A stretch of DNA of 64,000 nucleotides from Pelagomonas calceolata. Lineage: Eukaryota > Sar > Pelagophyceae > Pelagomonadales > Pelagomonadaceae. Shown in pieces: positions 9,181 through 17,257 of the stretch. Both the position numbers and the translations under genes were made by a program. How positions within the stretch are numbered: the first letter of the stretch is position 1; each line of letters opens with the position of its first letter. The stretch is taken from assembly GCA_918797485.1 (NCBI GenBank), contig CAKKNE010000006.1:2790001-2854000 (forward strand), written 5' to 3'. The notes beneath the pieces are model-generated. The model saw only the letters and a list, made by a program, of their open reading frames with translations. It was not told the DNA's origin and did not search any database.

Positions 9181-9483
9181 ATGAAACTCACCATGTTGAA
9201 AAGTTTGATGCTGGCCGCGGCGGCGCGGCGCCTCGACACAAACGAGTGCCGCCACTACCTCGAGCGCGCCTGCTTCTTGCAGTACACACGCACAATACAA
9301 GTCGCGCACGGCTTCCGCGAGATGATCAGCAGTGCGCGGACCTGTGCCATGATCCCCCAAAGATTTCGATCCAGAGCTCTCTGGAGAGCCCCAAGCACCG
9401 GTGCATGCGGCGTGGGCGACTACCGGACCCCAGACCTATCCCAGAGGCAGTCCGCGAGCCGATCTGCATCCGAAAAAAAGTAA
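9181..9483 (+). CDS. Possible small secreted protein
   Basis: 100 codons from an ATG. The start MKLTMLKSLMLAAAARRLDT looks like a signal peptide and four Cys follow in the first 60 residues. The second half is low-complexity and unconvincing. There is no recognisable family. Weak call. Confidence 0.2.
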   Translation: MKLTMLKSLMLAAAARRLDTNECRHYLERACFLQYTRTIQVAHGFREMISSARTCAMIPQRFRSRALWRAPSTGACGVGDYRTPDLSQRQSASRSASEKK

Positions 9484-9676
9484 CTAATTTGGACCCGATG
9501 GCGCCCCGTCCCCGTAAAAAACGTCAATTTCTCTAGGGCCCCAGGAATCGTAATAGCGGTCTCGTTGGACCCCATACTACCCCACCGATAGTCAACTACA
9601 AGTATATGACATCTACACCACGAGAAGGGTACTTTTGGCTGCCCACGCTTGGGACGTGAACATCTTGATCTGGACC

Positions 9677-10060
9677 TCACGCAAGTCGGTCGATCATGAA
9701 ACAAATGATCGCGTTATGGTCCATGGTGACGGTACACGCGCTGATGGTCGCAGGTCCGGGATCTATGCCCCAATTAACGAGATCGTGGGCTCGCGGGAAG
9801 GCCGAGCCGCCCGGTGATTTCTGGACAGTAAATCAAATGTAGGACACGTTCAGGCCAATTAGCTGGCCCGTCCCGCAACCCAAGCGCCTGAAACGCGAAT
9901 TTATTTTATAAACCACCGGTCTGGGGCCAATTCAGTGCCCCGCGTACGCACCGTCGTCCGCGGAGAACGGGCAAGTCGGTCGATTGTGAATAGAACAACG
10001 GCGTTATGGTCCATCTGGATGGTGGCGTCGCTGATACCCGCAGGTCTAGGTCTTGTGCTC
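9677..10060 (+). repeat. Diverged direct repeat, two ~90-bp copies 294 bp apart
   Basis: Copies at about 9677-9765 and 9971-10060 share GCAAGTCGGTCGAT, then GCGTTATGGTCCAT, then GCTGAT and CGCAGGTC at matching spacing. Both are open in one frame and would encode similar hydrophobic stretches (ALWSMVTVHALMVAGPG and ALWSIWMVASLIPAGLG), which suggests selection on a leader peptide or a young duplication. Confidence 0.5.
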
Positions 10061-10509
10061 TTCTGAGTCTAAACGTGGGGGCCCGAAAACAACGAATCGG
10101 GAGGTGCATAGGGGCAACCTAACGCACCTAGTTGGCTGTCCATCCGGCCTAAATGGACTCTACCATCAACGAACGGATGGAAACGAACATAAACGCGAGA
10201 GTTGTCTAGTAGAATTCTTCTCCCGCCCTCCGAGCGCGGGCCGTTGGCTCCGGTTCCGTCGGGTGTGTATGAAAACTGGGCTGGAGGTGATATAATGTAC
10301 CGATTAGGTGGTAAAAGGCGGCGTCAATCGCTGGTGTACTTTGGAAACTCGTAAGACTCATCCGCGAATGTCGCGGGCGGTGCCTTCCGGGAGGCGCGAG
10401 GGTATGTTCCCGGGCCGCTACTCTGAAATCTTTGATCTCGGCGAACGACTAGGATGTACTCTGAATGTGGGTCATTCTTTTGACGCCATCGAGGCGTATC
10501 TTTGAATTT

Positions 10510-10533
10510 GCTAGTATGTCGATATACGCTAGC
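10510..10533 (+). promoter_or_regulatory. Recurrent palindromic motif without an obvious target gene
   Basis: 24 bp: left GCTAGTATGTCG, right ATATACGCTAGC. The nearest gene end is the 3' end of the minus-strand glycosyltransferase, so this copy does not fit a promoter role unless a gene was missed. Confidence 0.5.
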
Positions 10534-10641
10534 TCGTCGTACGGGAATTGTGAATTTGGGAGCCCGTTTGTTTAGTTATCGAGGCGAATCCAGACGCCAT
10601 CGACGCACCCGAGCACACAAAAACCAAGTTACACACAACAC

Positions 10642-11778
10642 TCACAAAAAGGGCGCGCACTTCCCCCGCGCACACACGTCCGCGCCGCGACACTGGCCGC
10701 CGTGCTCGACGGCGTCGATGCGCGTGTGGCAGACGAAGGTCGGCCGCGTCCCGTCCGCGTCGGACCGTAAAGCAGGCAGCGACCCGACGGGCGCCGAGGG
10801 TAACAACAGGACGTGGGGCAGCGCGAGCGGCTTCTCGAGCAGGCGCCCGGTCTCCCGGAAACTTCCGCCATCGAAAGCAGTGATGCCGCTCTGCGCCCGG
10901 ATGCGCGCCGCGTCGCGCTGCAGGACGTGCAGCGCGCCCCGCTTGTTGTGCGCGACGGCATAGCGGTCGAACAGCGAACTATCGAAGTCGTAGGCGCCGT
11001 CCGACGCCGCCGACCAGCTCGCGAAGAGCGTCGCCCAGAGCGGCAGCTGGTCCTTCTTGCCGCAGCGGCCGCGCCACCAGAGCGCGAAGAATTGGGAGGT
11101 GAATCGAGATTTTCTCGCGAAGATGAGGCCGCCGTTCATCGGGATCTTGGGACCTCCTATCCTGTTCTGATTTCCCAGCAGTTCCGAATCTGATGATAAA
11201 GCGAGGTACGCCTCGGGCGTCACCTGGTCATTCGCAAAGGCGACGTCCGAGAACCAGGCGTCGGCGTCCACGTATAACACCGAATCCGGCGGCTGCTGAC
11301 CCTCGAAGAGCGCCAGGAAACCTAGCGTTTTGACGCCGTTCAACGTGTTCCCTTCCCTTCTATCTCTACATGTCGCCCAGGGCGCCGCATGACGAGCATC
11401 CAGAATATCTGAAGAGGGCACGCCGAGCCAGAGGTAGAGCGCCCTTTTTGTCTTACGACAGTAGGCCGCCTTGTTCAGGAAGGCCTCCCAGTTGCCCCTC
11501 GTTTCGAGGTACTTCGTAGAGTCGACCATGGCCAAAATGACAGTTTTTGATGCGTCGACGTCGCCGCCGTGGTCCACCCGACAGAGTTTCAGCGGGCTGT
11601 CGGACGTGGTGGTCACGCGATTACCGGAGATGGTGAGCACGCAGCCGCTCTCAGCAGCTTCCAAAGACAGCGGTCGTGCGTCGTTGAGGGCGGCTTGGGC
11701 CTCGGATTGCCATTGGTCTTTGGTTACTCGTGTGGCGGCTGCCGAGGCTGCTAGGCTGAGCAGCAGCGCTGAGCGCAT
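10642..11778 (-). CDS. Secreted glycosyltransferase with DxD motif
   Basis: 378 residues from the ATG at 11778. MRSALLLSLAASAAATRV is a signal peptide. The core has strands typical of nucleotide-diphospho-sugar transferases, with VLYVDADAWFSDVAFA as the DxD metal/nucleotide site, later GGLIFARKS (substrate loop) and SWSAASDGAYDFDSSLFDRY. It looks like the GT34/GT77-type fold but I cannot place it in a family. The C-terminus is Cys-rich (QCRGADVCARGKC). It has no intron and a palindromic motif 124 bp before the ATG. Confidence 0.6.
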   Translation of the reverse strand: MRSALLLSLAASAAATRVTKDQWQSEAQAALNDARPLSLEAAESGCVLTISGNRVTTTSDSPLKLCRVDHGGDVDASKTVILAMVDSTKYLETRGNWEAFLNKAAYCRKTKRALYLWLGVPSSDILDARHAAPWATCRDRREGNTLNGVKTLGFLALFEGQQPPDSVLYVDADAWFSDVAFANDQVTPEAYLALSSDSELLGNQNRIGGPKIPMNGGLIFARKSRFTSQFFALWWRGRCGKKDQLPLWATLFASWSAASDGAYDFDSSLFDRYAVAHNKRGALHVLQRDAARIRAQSGITAFDGGSFRETGRLLEKPLALPHVLLLPSAPVGSLPALRSDADGTRPTFVCHTRIDAVEHGGQCRGADVCARGKCAPFL

Positions 11779-11901
11779 GGGTGGCTCGCGTGACTGCGCA
11801 GACTTGCGCAGTCGTTCAAAAATTATTATTTGGTGGGTTATCAATGCCGAGCTCGAGCAATGCTGCGTGTTTAAGCGTCGACAAGCGGCGGGCTGGGTTA
11901 G

Positions 11902-11925
11902 GCTAGCGGCATGTAAGACACTAGC
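11902..11925 (-). promoter_or_regulatory. Recurrent palindromic promoter motif
   Basis: On the minus strand: left GCTAGTGTCTTAC, right ATGCCGCTAGC; 124 bp upstream of the glycosyltransferase ATG and in the same orientation. It is preceded by GCTT, as in several other copies. Confidence 0.6.
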
Positions 11926-11999
11926 AAGCACTCTTGATCGATCCAGCGCGCGGGGACCTGGTAACGGACGCGTCGCGTGTCGTGAGGGACGCGTACAGA

Positions 12000-12301
12000 A
12001 GCATGCTAGCCTGCCGGACTATTTTCCGTTCATTTTGTTTATGCTCTCCCACTTTGGCAGTGGGCATGCGGCTGCCACGCTCGACGACATGATCGAGGCA
12101 GAGGCGACGTATGTGGCGATAGAGCGAGTCTACGCACGGAGGTTTGGTCCATCGCACCCGGAGACTCGTGGCCTCCGGGGCGAAATCTCGAAATTGAGAG
12201 AGAACATGGCGAAGGTCCGTGAGTGTGCGACGTGTGAGTGTGCGACGTGTCCATGGGCTCAGATAGCCCGGCGTAGCGGGATTCATCGCAACGCAAGATG
12301 A
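12000..12301 (+). pseudogene. Remnant of a kinesin-light-chain-type TPR protein
   Basis: An open stretch encodes EAEATYVAIERVYARRFGPS and HPETRGLRGEISKLRENM, one tetratricopeptide unit of the kinesin-light-chain type (compare xLYxRALxxxxxxLGPxHPxT). Only one unit is present, flanked by low-complexity codons and a tandem GTGTGCGAC. I see no start context or other repeats. A gene fragment seems more likely than a working gene. A short ATG frame starts at 12089. Confidence 0.45.
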
Positions 12302-12319
12302 GTAAGTAAACATTAGTCA

Positions 12320-13849
12320 TTACAACAGCTCCAAGTCGTCCTCCTCGTCGTCAACGCACTCCCCCAGCACCGCGTGCAGCCCGTCCGGATCCTCGAGCAT
12401 TGCCCGAATCATCACCTCCCAGCGCCGCTGCGCGTCCTCCAGCGACTCGCCCGCGCGCCGCCGCAGCGCGAACGGTTCCGTCTCAGGCGCCGCCTCGAGC
12501 GCCGCGGCGCGCGCCGGGAACGCGGGAGACGCGCGGTACTCGCGCCACGCGTCCGCGCCGATCGCTGCCACCACAGCCTCTTCAAATTTGCACGCGTGCG
12601 CCGTCGCCAGGATCGCGACCGGCGTCGCCCCGTCATCGTAGCCTAGCGCCGCGGCGCCGGCGAGCGCCACGGCGGCGTGCGGGTCGCACACGAGGCCGTG
12701 CACGTCGCGGCACCGTTTTAAAGCCTCCAAGGTCGTCGCGTCGTCAATCCGAGCAGAACGGTACGTTTTCGCGAAACTCGCGCGCGTCGCGTCGTCGAGC
12801 CGCAAGGACTCCGTCTCCCCAAAAACGTCCATGGCGCGCTTCGTCGCGACGGCGTCGCCATCCAACGCGTAGTAGAGCACCCTTTCAAAATTGTACGGAA
12901 CTTGAATATTGATCGCGTCGCTCCGCGTCTTTTTCATGTGAGACGCGCGCGAGAAGTCGCCCTCACTAAACGCGCGGAACGCGATGTCATTTACATTGGT
13001 CGCGGCGCAGAGCTTGTCAAAAGGCACGCCTCTTCTCTTAACGAAGGTCGCCGCAGTTAAATTACCCATGGCGCCCGTCGGCACGACGACGTCGAGGGAC
13101 GTACACGAAAACAGCTCGCGGCACCGTAGATACAACCACACATAATGGACCTGCTGCGCGAGCGGCCGTATGACGTTGTACGAGTTCACGCCCGTCAAGC
13201 CATGTTGGGCCTTGAAGGTCGTGTCTAACGATAAACGTTTGATGGGCGCGTCCATGTCGTCGCCACCTCCCTCGAAGCAACAGACCCTGATAGCTTCCGA
13301 CGAAGCACAGGTCATCTGCCTCCGCTGCAAATCGGAGATCTGGCCCCGCGGGAAGCAGACGACGCACCTTAGTGAAGGATCGTCGACGTCGGCGACGGCC
13401 CGCAGCGCCGCGGGACCGGTGTCGCCGGTCGTCGCAACCAATAGAGTGCGGGGCTCGTTGCGTTTTCGGGCGAATAGAGCTAATAAACGCACCGCTACTT
13501 GCAAACCGAGATCTTTGAAGCAGAGCGTCGGGCCGTGGAAGAGCTCCACCAGAGCGGTGTTGTTTGTTAATTTCGTGACTGGTACTGTGTCGGGCGCATC
13601 GTAGCCGGCGTAGGATTTACTTAATAATTCTGCGAGCTCGTCTCGTGTGACTTCACCGTCGAGGAACGGCAACAGGACTTCCACGGCGACGGCGGTGAAG
13701 TCCAGCGTCCGCCACCGATCGAGGTCTTCTGCCGTGATGCGCGGGAGCGTCTCGGGCACGTACAGCCCGCCGTCGGGCGCGTAGCCGGCACCGATGGCGG
13801 CCTCGAAACTGACGGGCTCGCCGCCGCCGCGCGTGGAGACGTAGCGCAT
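12320..13849 (-). CDS. Threonine synthase
   Basis: PLP enzyme that turns O-phosphohomoserine into threonine, the last step of threonine synthesis. 509 residues from the ATG at 13849 (MRYVSTRGGGEPVSF). The motif HGPTLCFKDLGLQ places the PLP-binding lysine at residue 112; TTGDTGPAALRAV is the phosphate/substrate loop; GVNSYNVIRPLAQQVHY and VVPTGAMGNLTAATFVK follow the fungal/bacterial type-2 enzyme. There is no plastid leader in this frame, which is odd if the pathway is in the plastid; a short upstream exon cannot be excluded. The C-terminus is acidic (CVDDEEDDLELL). No intron. Confidence 0.9.
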   Translation of the reverse strand: MRYVSTRGGGEPVSFEAAIGAGYAPDGGLYVPETLPRITAEDLDRWRTLDFTAVAVEVLLPFLDGEVTRDELAELLSKSYAGYDAPDTVPVTKLTNNTALVELFHGPTLCFKDLGLQVAVRLLALFARKRNEPRTLLVATTGDTGPAALRAVADVDDPSLRCVVCFPRGQISDLQRRQMTCASSEAIRVCCFEGGGDDMDAPIKRLSLDTTFKAQHGLTGVNSYNVIRPLAQQVHYVWLYLRCRELFSCTSLDVVVPTGAMGNLTAATFVKRRGVPFDKLCAATNVNDIAFRAFSEGDFSRASHMKKTRSDAINIQVPYNFERVLYYALDGDAVATKRAMDVFGETESLRLDDATRASFAKTYRSARIDDATTLEALKRCRDVHGLVCDPHAAVALAGAAALGYDDGATPVAILATAHACKFEEAVVAAIGADAWREYRASPAFPARAAALEAAPETEPFALRRRAGESLEDAQRRWEVMIRAMLEDPDGLHAVLGECVDDEEDDLELL

Positions 13850-14486
13850 TCCTTTGTGCTCTCTGAGTGCTGAGAGACTGCAGGTCACGGAGATAGCGTA
13901 TTGCTGTGCGTTTCGCTTTCGCGACTGTTTTGTGCAGCAGCAGCGATCAATTGAACCAGTAATCGACAGCCAGAAAGCACCGCTGCGGGTAGCTAGCCGA
14001 GTTTAAGCCGTGAGAGACTCGGCCGATCGGAGAGACTCGGCCGCCACGGGTTTTAGCGCAAGCTGTAGGCGTCCTAAGAAGGACTACAACGACGGGAGCC
14101 CTGGCACTGGACCAGTTCCCCACCAGCACCGGATTCTCGCAGAGCGAAGTTGGGCCCACTGCGGTCCATCGCCCGGGAAGACCTCGGCCGCGGACGCCTG
14201 GGCTGCCCCACGCTTGGAAGTGCCGTCGCGGGCCGCCCCGCGCGCCGACACGCGACCTTCACATGCAGCGCCCCCACCAATTCCCCCTCAACGGCTAAAA
14301 ACTACCGCGCTGTGAGAGCGGTGAAGACGGCTATTTAAGCCTCTGTAGCGACCGGCGCCGCGCCGCAGCGCACCCGGCCACGCTGAGAGCCGGGCGAAGC
14401 TGCTGGACGACGAAAGGCAGCCCAAACAGCCACAAAAAAAGGGCAGCGAACGGCCAAAAATAGCGACAGACCAAAGAGAGCAAAAG
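13850..14486. other. 637-bp divergent intergenic region
   Basis: Between threonine synthase and the ankyrin gene. I see no gene. There is a small tandem of GAGAGACTCGGCCG near 14012-14042 and a GTAGCTAGCC sequence near 13988 that may be a worn half of the palindromic motif. Confidence 0.5.
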
Positions 14487-17243
14487 ATGCCAAGCGACGG
14501 CTGGAAGGGAGCCGACACGTATGGGAACGACTTAGATTATGAAGGAGGGAAATACTCGAGAGGGGCAACCCACGGCCAGACGGCGAACCAGATCCTCATG
14601 GGCGGCGGCCTCCCCTCACCCGTACCCGTGCGAAGCGGTGGCCGAAGCGGTGGCCGCGACGTGGGCTTCGAGCGAAGAGTCCACTCGACACTCTACAGGA
14701 ACCAAGGACCACTAGTGTCGCAGGACGACTCGTCCTTCCATTCGTATGGCTACGAGCCGAAGGCGCGCGACAGCCGCGGCCACCGCGTCGATTATAATGA
14801 AGACGAATTGTCATTTGCGTCGTCGTCAGGACGTGTCTCGCCCTTCATGGGCGCCGGGCCCAAGCCGAGATCGAATACGTTGGACAATGCCCACGACCCG
14901 GGAGCTGCGGCTCGGAAAGCTTCATTAGAAGAAGGTCTAGATCTGCACGAAAGCGAGAGACCTCGCACGGCAGAGTCGAACCACCCGCCCATCGGCTACA
15001 TGCACCAGTGCATGCAGCTCGCCTGTCTGATGGGCGACGTGAAAGAAGTAGAAAGAGTGGCGGCCATCGAAGGGTATAACCTCGAGCACCTCATACTAGG
15101 TAAGAGGCCGATGCATCTGGCGGCGGTCGCGAACCAGCCCGACGTCATTAGGGCATTAGCTAAAGCTGGGGCGAAGTTGAATGGCTCCGACGGCACGTCC
15201 AACAGGTCCAAGCCGATCCACGTCTGCGCCGAAGTCGGCGCGGTCGAGGCCGCGGACGCGCTGGTCAAGCTCGGCGCGCGTTCCGAAACGAGGCCGGGAG
15301 ACGGCTTAGGTCCCTTACACATCGCCTGCAAGCACAACCACCCCGAAGTGATTGCTGTCTTACTAAGAGCGGGGGCGAACCCCGACGCGGCGTCGCGCGA
15401 GGGCACGCCGCGGGAACTCGCGGAACTCTACCACTGCACGCGTTGTGTGGATGCGATCGACGACTATATCATCGACCGGCACGACGACAAGAAGCTCGCG
15501 AGTTTCCACAAGATGAGTATCACCTCCCCCGCGCGGCACCTGGGCGCGCACCTGGACCCGGGCCACGAGCCCCCGACGACGCCCAAGAGCGTGAGATTCA
15601 AGGACCAGAAGCATTCGGAGCGAGATCAGGCGCTCATCGAGAAAGCTCTGCATGACTTGGAGATGCAATGTTGTACAAGACCCTTAGCGTCGATGCAAGC
15701 GGCCTTGATGACGGGCGACCATGCCAAAGTCCAAAAACTACTGAGCTGGGGCGGCGACTGCAACGCCATGTGCAATGGCCGAAGACCATTGCATTGCGCG
15801 GTGCTCGGTGACAGTGTCGAGTGCCTCAAAATCTTGCTCGCGCAAAAAGACATCGACGTGAACGGGCGAGATGGGGTAAGTTTCCAGACGCCCTTGCACG
15901 TGGCCTGCGACATCGCCTGCGACCCGGACATCGTCGTGATCTTGGCTAATCACCATGGCGTCCATATTGATGCCACAGATGCCAAATTCCGACGCCCTTT
16001 ACATAGAGCGGCCGAGGAGGGCGACGAGATGGCCTGTCGGTTACTTGTCCATCTAGGTGCTGATGCGCGTGCGAAGGATACGACGGGCCAACGGCCTCGC
16101 GACTACTCGAAAGCGCATGGGTATACCAAGCTCTCAGGTGTCTTAGCGAAGGCCGAAGCGGCTGCGGTTCGGAAGAAGAACGCTCGAAGAAGGACCATGG
16201 CCATGGCGAAACTGAAGCATGTGAGCCATCGGGGCGACGGCGCGTCCTTCGGTGGCGACTCGACGCGGTCCTACTCGACGATCGGGTCCACGAAATCAGC
16301 TAAAAGCCGATCTAGTAGAAGACAACAAAAAACTCACTTCCCGCCGGCCTCGCCGACGCGGTCGCCGTCGACCTACCGCGCCAAGGACGAGGTCGTCGAG
16401 GAGCTCGAAAGTGTGCTGGCCGAGGTGCGGACGCAGCCCCACGGCCACCTGAAGGTCGATTCCTTGGTGAGCGAAGCGTCACGAGCGGTCCATTTGGGGA
16501 CGCCCCAAACGACCTGGGACACGAAGCGGGGCTCCGTCGCGAAGGCCCGGTCGCCGGACAAGCCTTTACCAACTTCGTTGGACGAGCGCTTCCAGCAGTA
16601 CGACGACTCGCGACCCATGACCGCCGAAGAACCTCCCGAAGAAATGGAGTACGACTGGCGGAAGCCGCCGAAGACGCCGGTGACGCCCCCGACGGACACG
16701 CCGAACATTTCGCAGTTGTTGGTCCCGCCCGACGACACGACGTGGCGCAACGAGCACATCCCCGAGCCGCCTGCTTCCCCACCGAAGAAGGCGAAGCGCA
16801 AGCGGCGGAAGAAATCCGTGGATGAGGACACGACGCCGCCGGGCACGTCCCGTCATGAGAGGCGGCGCGGCGACGGACGGGCAAGGCGGAAGAAGTACGT
16901 GCCTCCGTTGGGGGGCAAGTCGCCGGCGGTCGACATTGCAAAATTCTTCCGGGGCGATTCTGGGGATGAAGCCGCGACGGCCTACGCCGTCGTTGGGAAA
17001 CACGGGCCGGGCTACGACGGAGACTACGACGACGAAGTCGACGACGGCTCGCAATGGGCACAAATAGAAGTAGACAACGAAAAGGCCGAGCCGGCGTCCA
17101 TCGACGGCGAGTACGGCGGCGGCGCCTTCAGCAGCTACAACCGCGTGCACGTCGCCGTGTCTCCGATCAAGGCCGACCCGATGGGGTTTGGGTCCAGCGT
17201 GCCGACGGGCCGGAGCTCGCCCACTCTCAAAGCTAGGGGGTAA
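14487..17243 (+). CDS. Ankyrin-repeat protein with long disordered C-terminus
   Basis: 918 residues in one exon. The first ~165 residues are polar and disordered. Residues ~170-315 hold about four ankyrin units (KRPMHLAAVANQPDVIRALA, GLGPLHIACKHNHPEVIAVL). A linker of ~90 residues follows, then a second block at ~405-555 (RRPLHCAVLGDSVECLKILL, FRRPLHRAAEEGDEMACRLL). The rest is charged and rich in Ser, Pro and Lys, with basic patches such as KKAKRKRRKKS that may be nuclear signals. Ankyrin repeats bind partner proteins; the partner is unknown and there is no catalytic domain. Its stop is 14 bp from the stop of the convergent TPR-RING gene. Confidence 0.8.
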   Translation: MPSDGWKGADTYGNDLDYEGGKYSRGATHGQTANQILMGGGLPSPVPVRSGGRSGGRDVGFERRVHSTLYRNQGPLVSQDDSSFHSYGYEPKARDSRGHRVDYNEDELSFASSSGRVSPFMGAGPKPRSNTLDNAHDPGAAARKASLEEGLDLHESERPRTAESNHPPIGYMHQCMQLACLMGDVKEVERVAAIEGYNLEHLILGKRPMHLAAVANQPDVIRALAKAGAKLNGSDGTSNRSKPIHVCAEVGAVEAADALVKLGARSETRPGDGLGPLHIACKHNHPEVIAVLLRAGANPDAASREGTPRELAELYHCTRCVDAIDDYIIDRHDDKKLASFHKMSITSPARHLGAHLDPGHEPPTTPKSVRFKDQKHSERDQALIEKALHDLEMQCCTRPLASMQAALMTGDHAKVQKLLSWGGDCNAMCNGRRPLHCAVLGDSVECLKILLAQKDIDVNGRDGVSFQTPLHVACDIACDPDIVVILANHHGVHIDATDAKFRRPLHRAAEEGDEMACRLLVHLGADARAKDTTGQRPRDYSKAHGYTKLSGVLAKAEAAAVRKKNARRRTMAMAKLKHVSHRGDGASFGGDSTRSYSTIGSTKSAKSRSSRRQQKTHFPPASPTRSPSTYRAKDEVVEELESVLAEVRTQPHGHLKVDSLVSEASRAVHLGTPQTTWDTKRGSVAKARSPDKPLPTSLDERFQQYDDSRPMTAEEPPEEMEYDWRKPPKTPVTPPTDTPNISQLLVPPDDTTWRNEHIPEPPASPPKKAKRKRRKKSVDEDTTPPGTSRHERRRGDGRARRKKYVPPLGGKSPAVDIAKFFRGDSGDEAATAYAVVGKHGPGYDGDYDDEVDDGSQWAQIEVDNEKAEPASIDGEYGGGAFSSYNRVHVAVSPIKADPMGFGSSVPTGRSSPTLKARG

Positions 17244-17257
17244 ATTCTTCATCACAA

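Larger units (their letters stand above)
8933..10641. other. 1.7 kb without a clear gene; diverged repeats and small signal-peptide-like frames
   Basis: No frame has convincing domain content. It is visibly less GC-biased than the flanks. It contains a possible short secreted frame at 9181-9483, a diverged direct repeat (9677-9765 and 9971-10060), one palindromic motif (10510-10533) and two bits of introner core (near 10478 and 10585). It may be the remains of genes or of an old element. Confidence 0.5.

Noticed and set aside
15888-15902. GTAAGTTTCCAG in the ankyrin gene as a possible tiny intron
   Set aside because: Too short to splice, and the ankyrin unit reads through it without a break.
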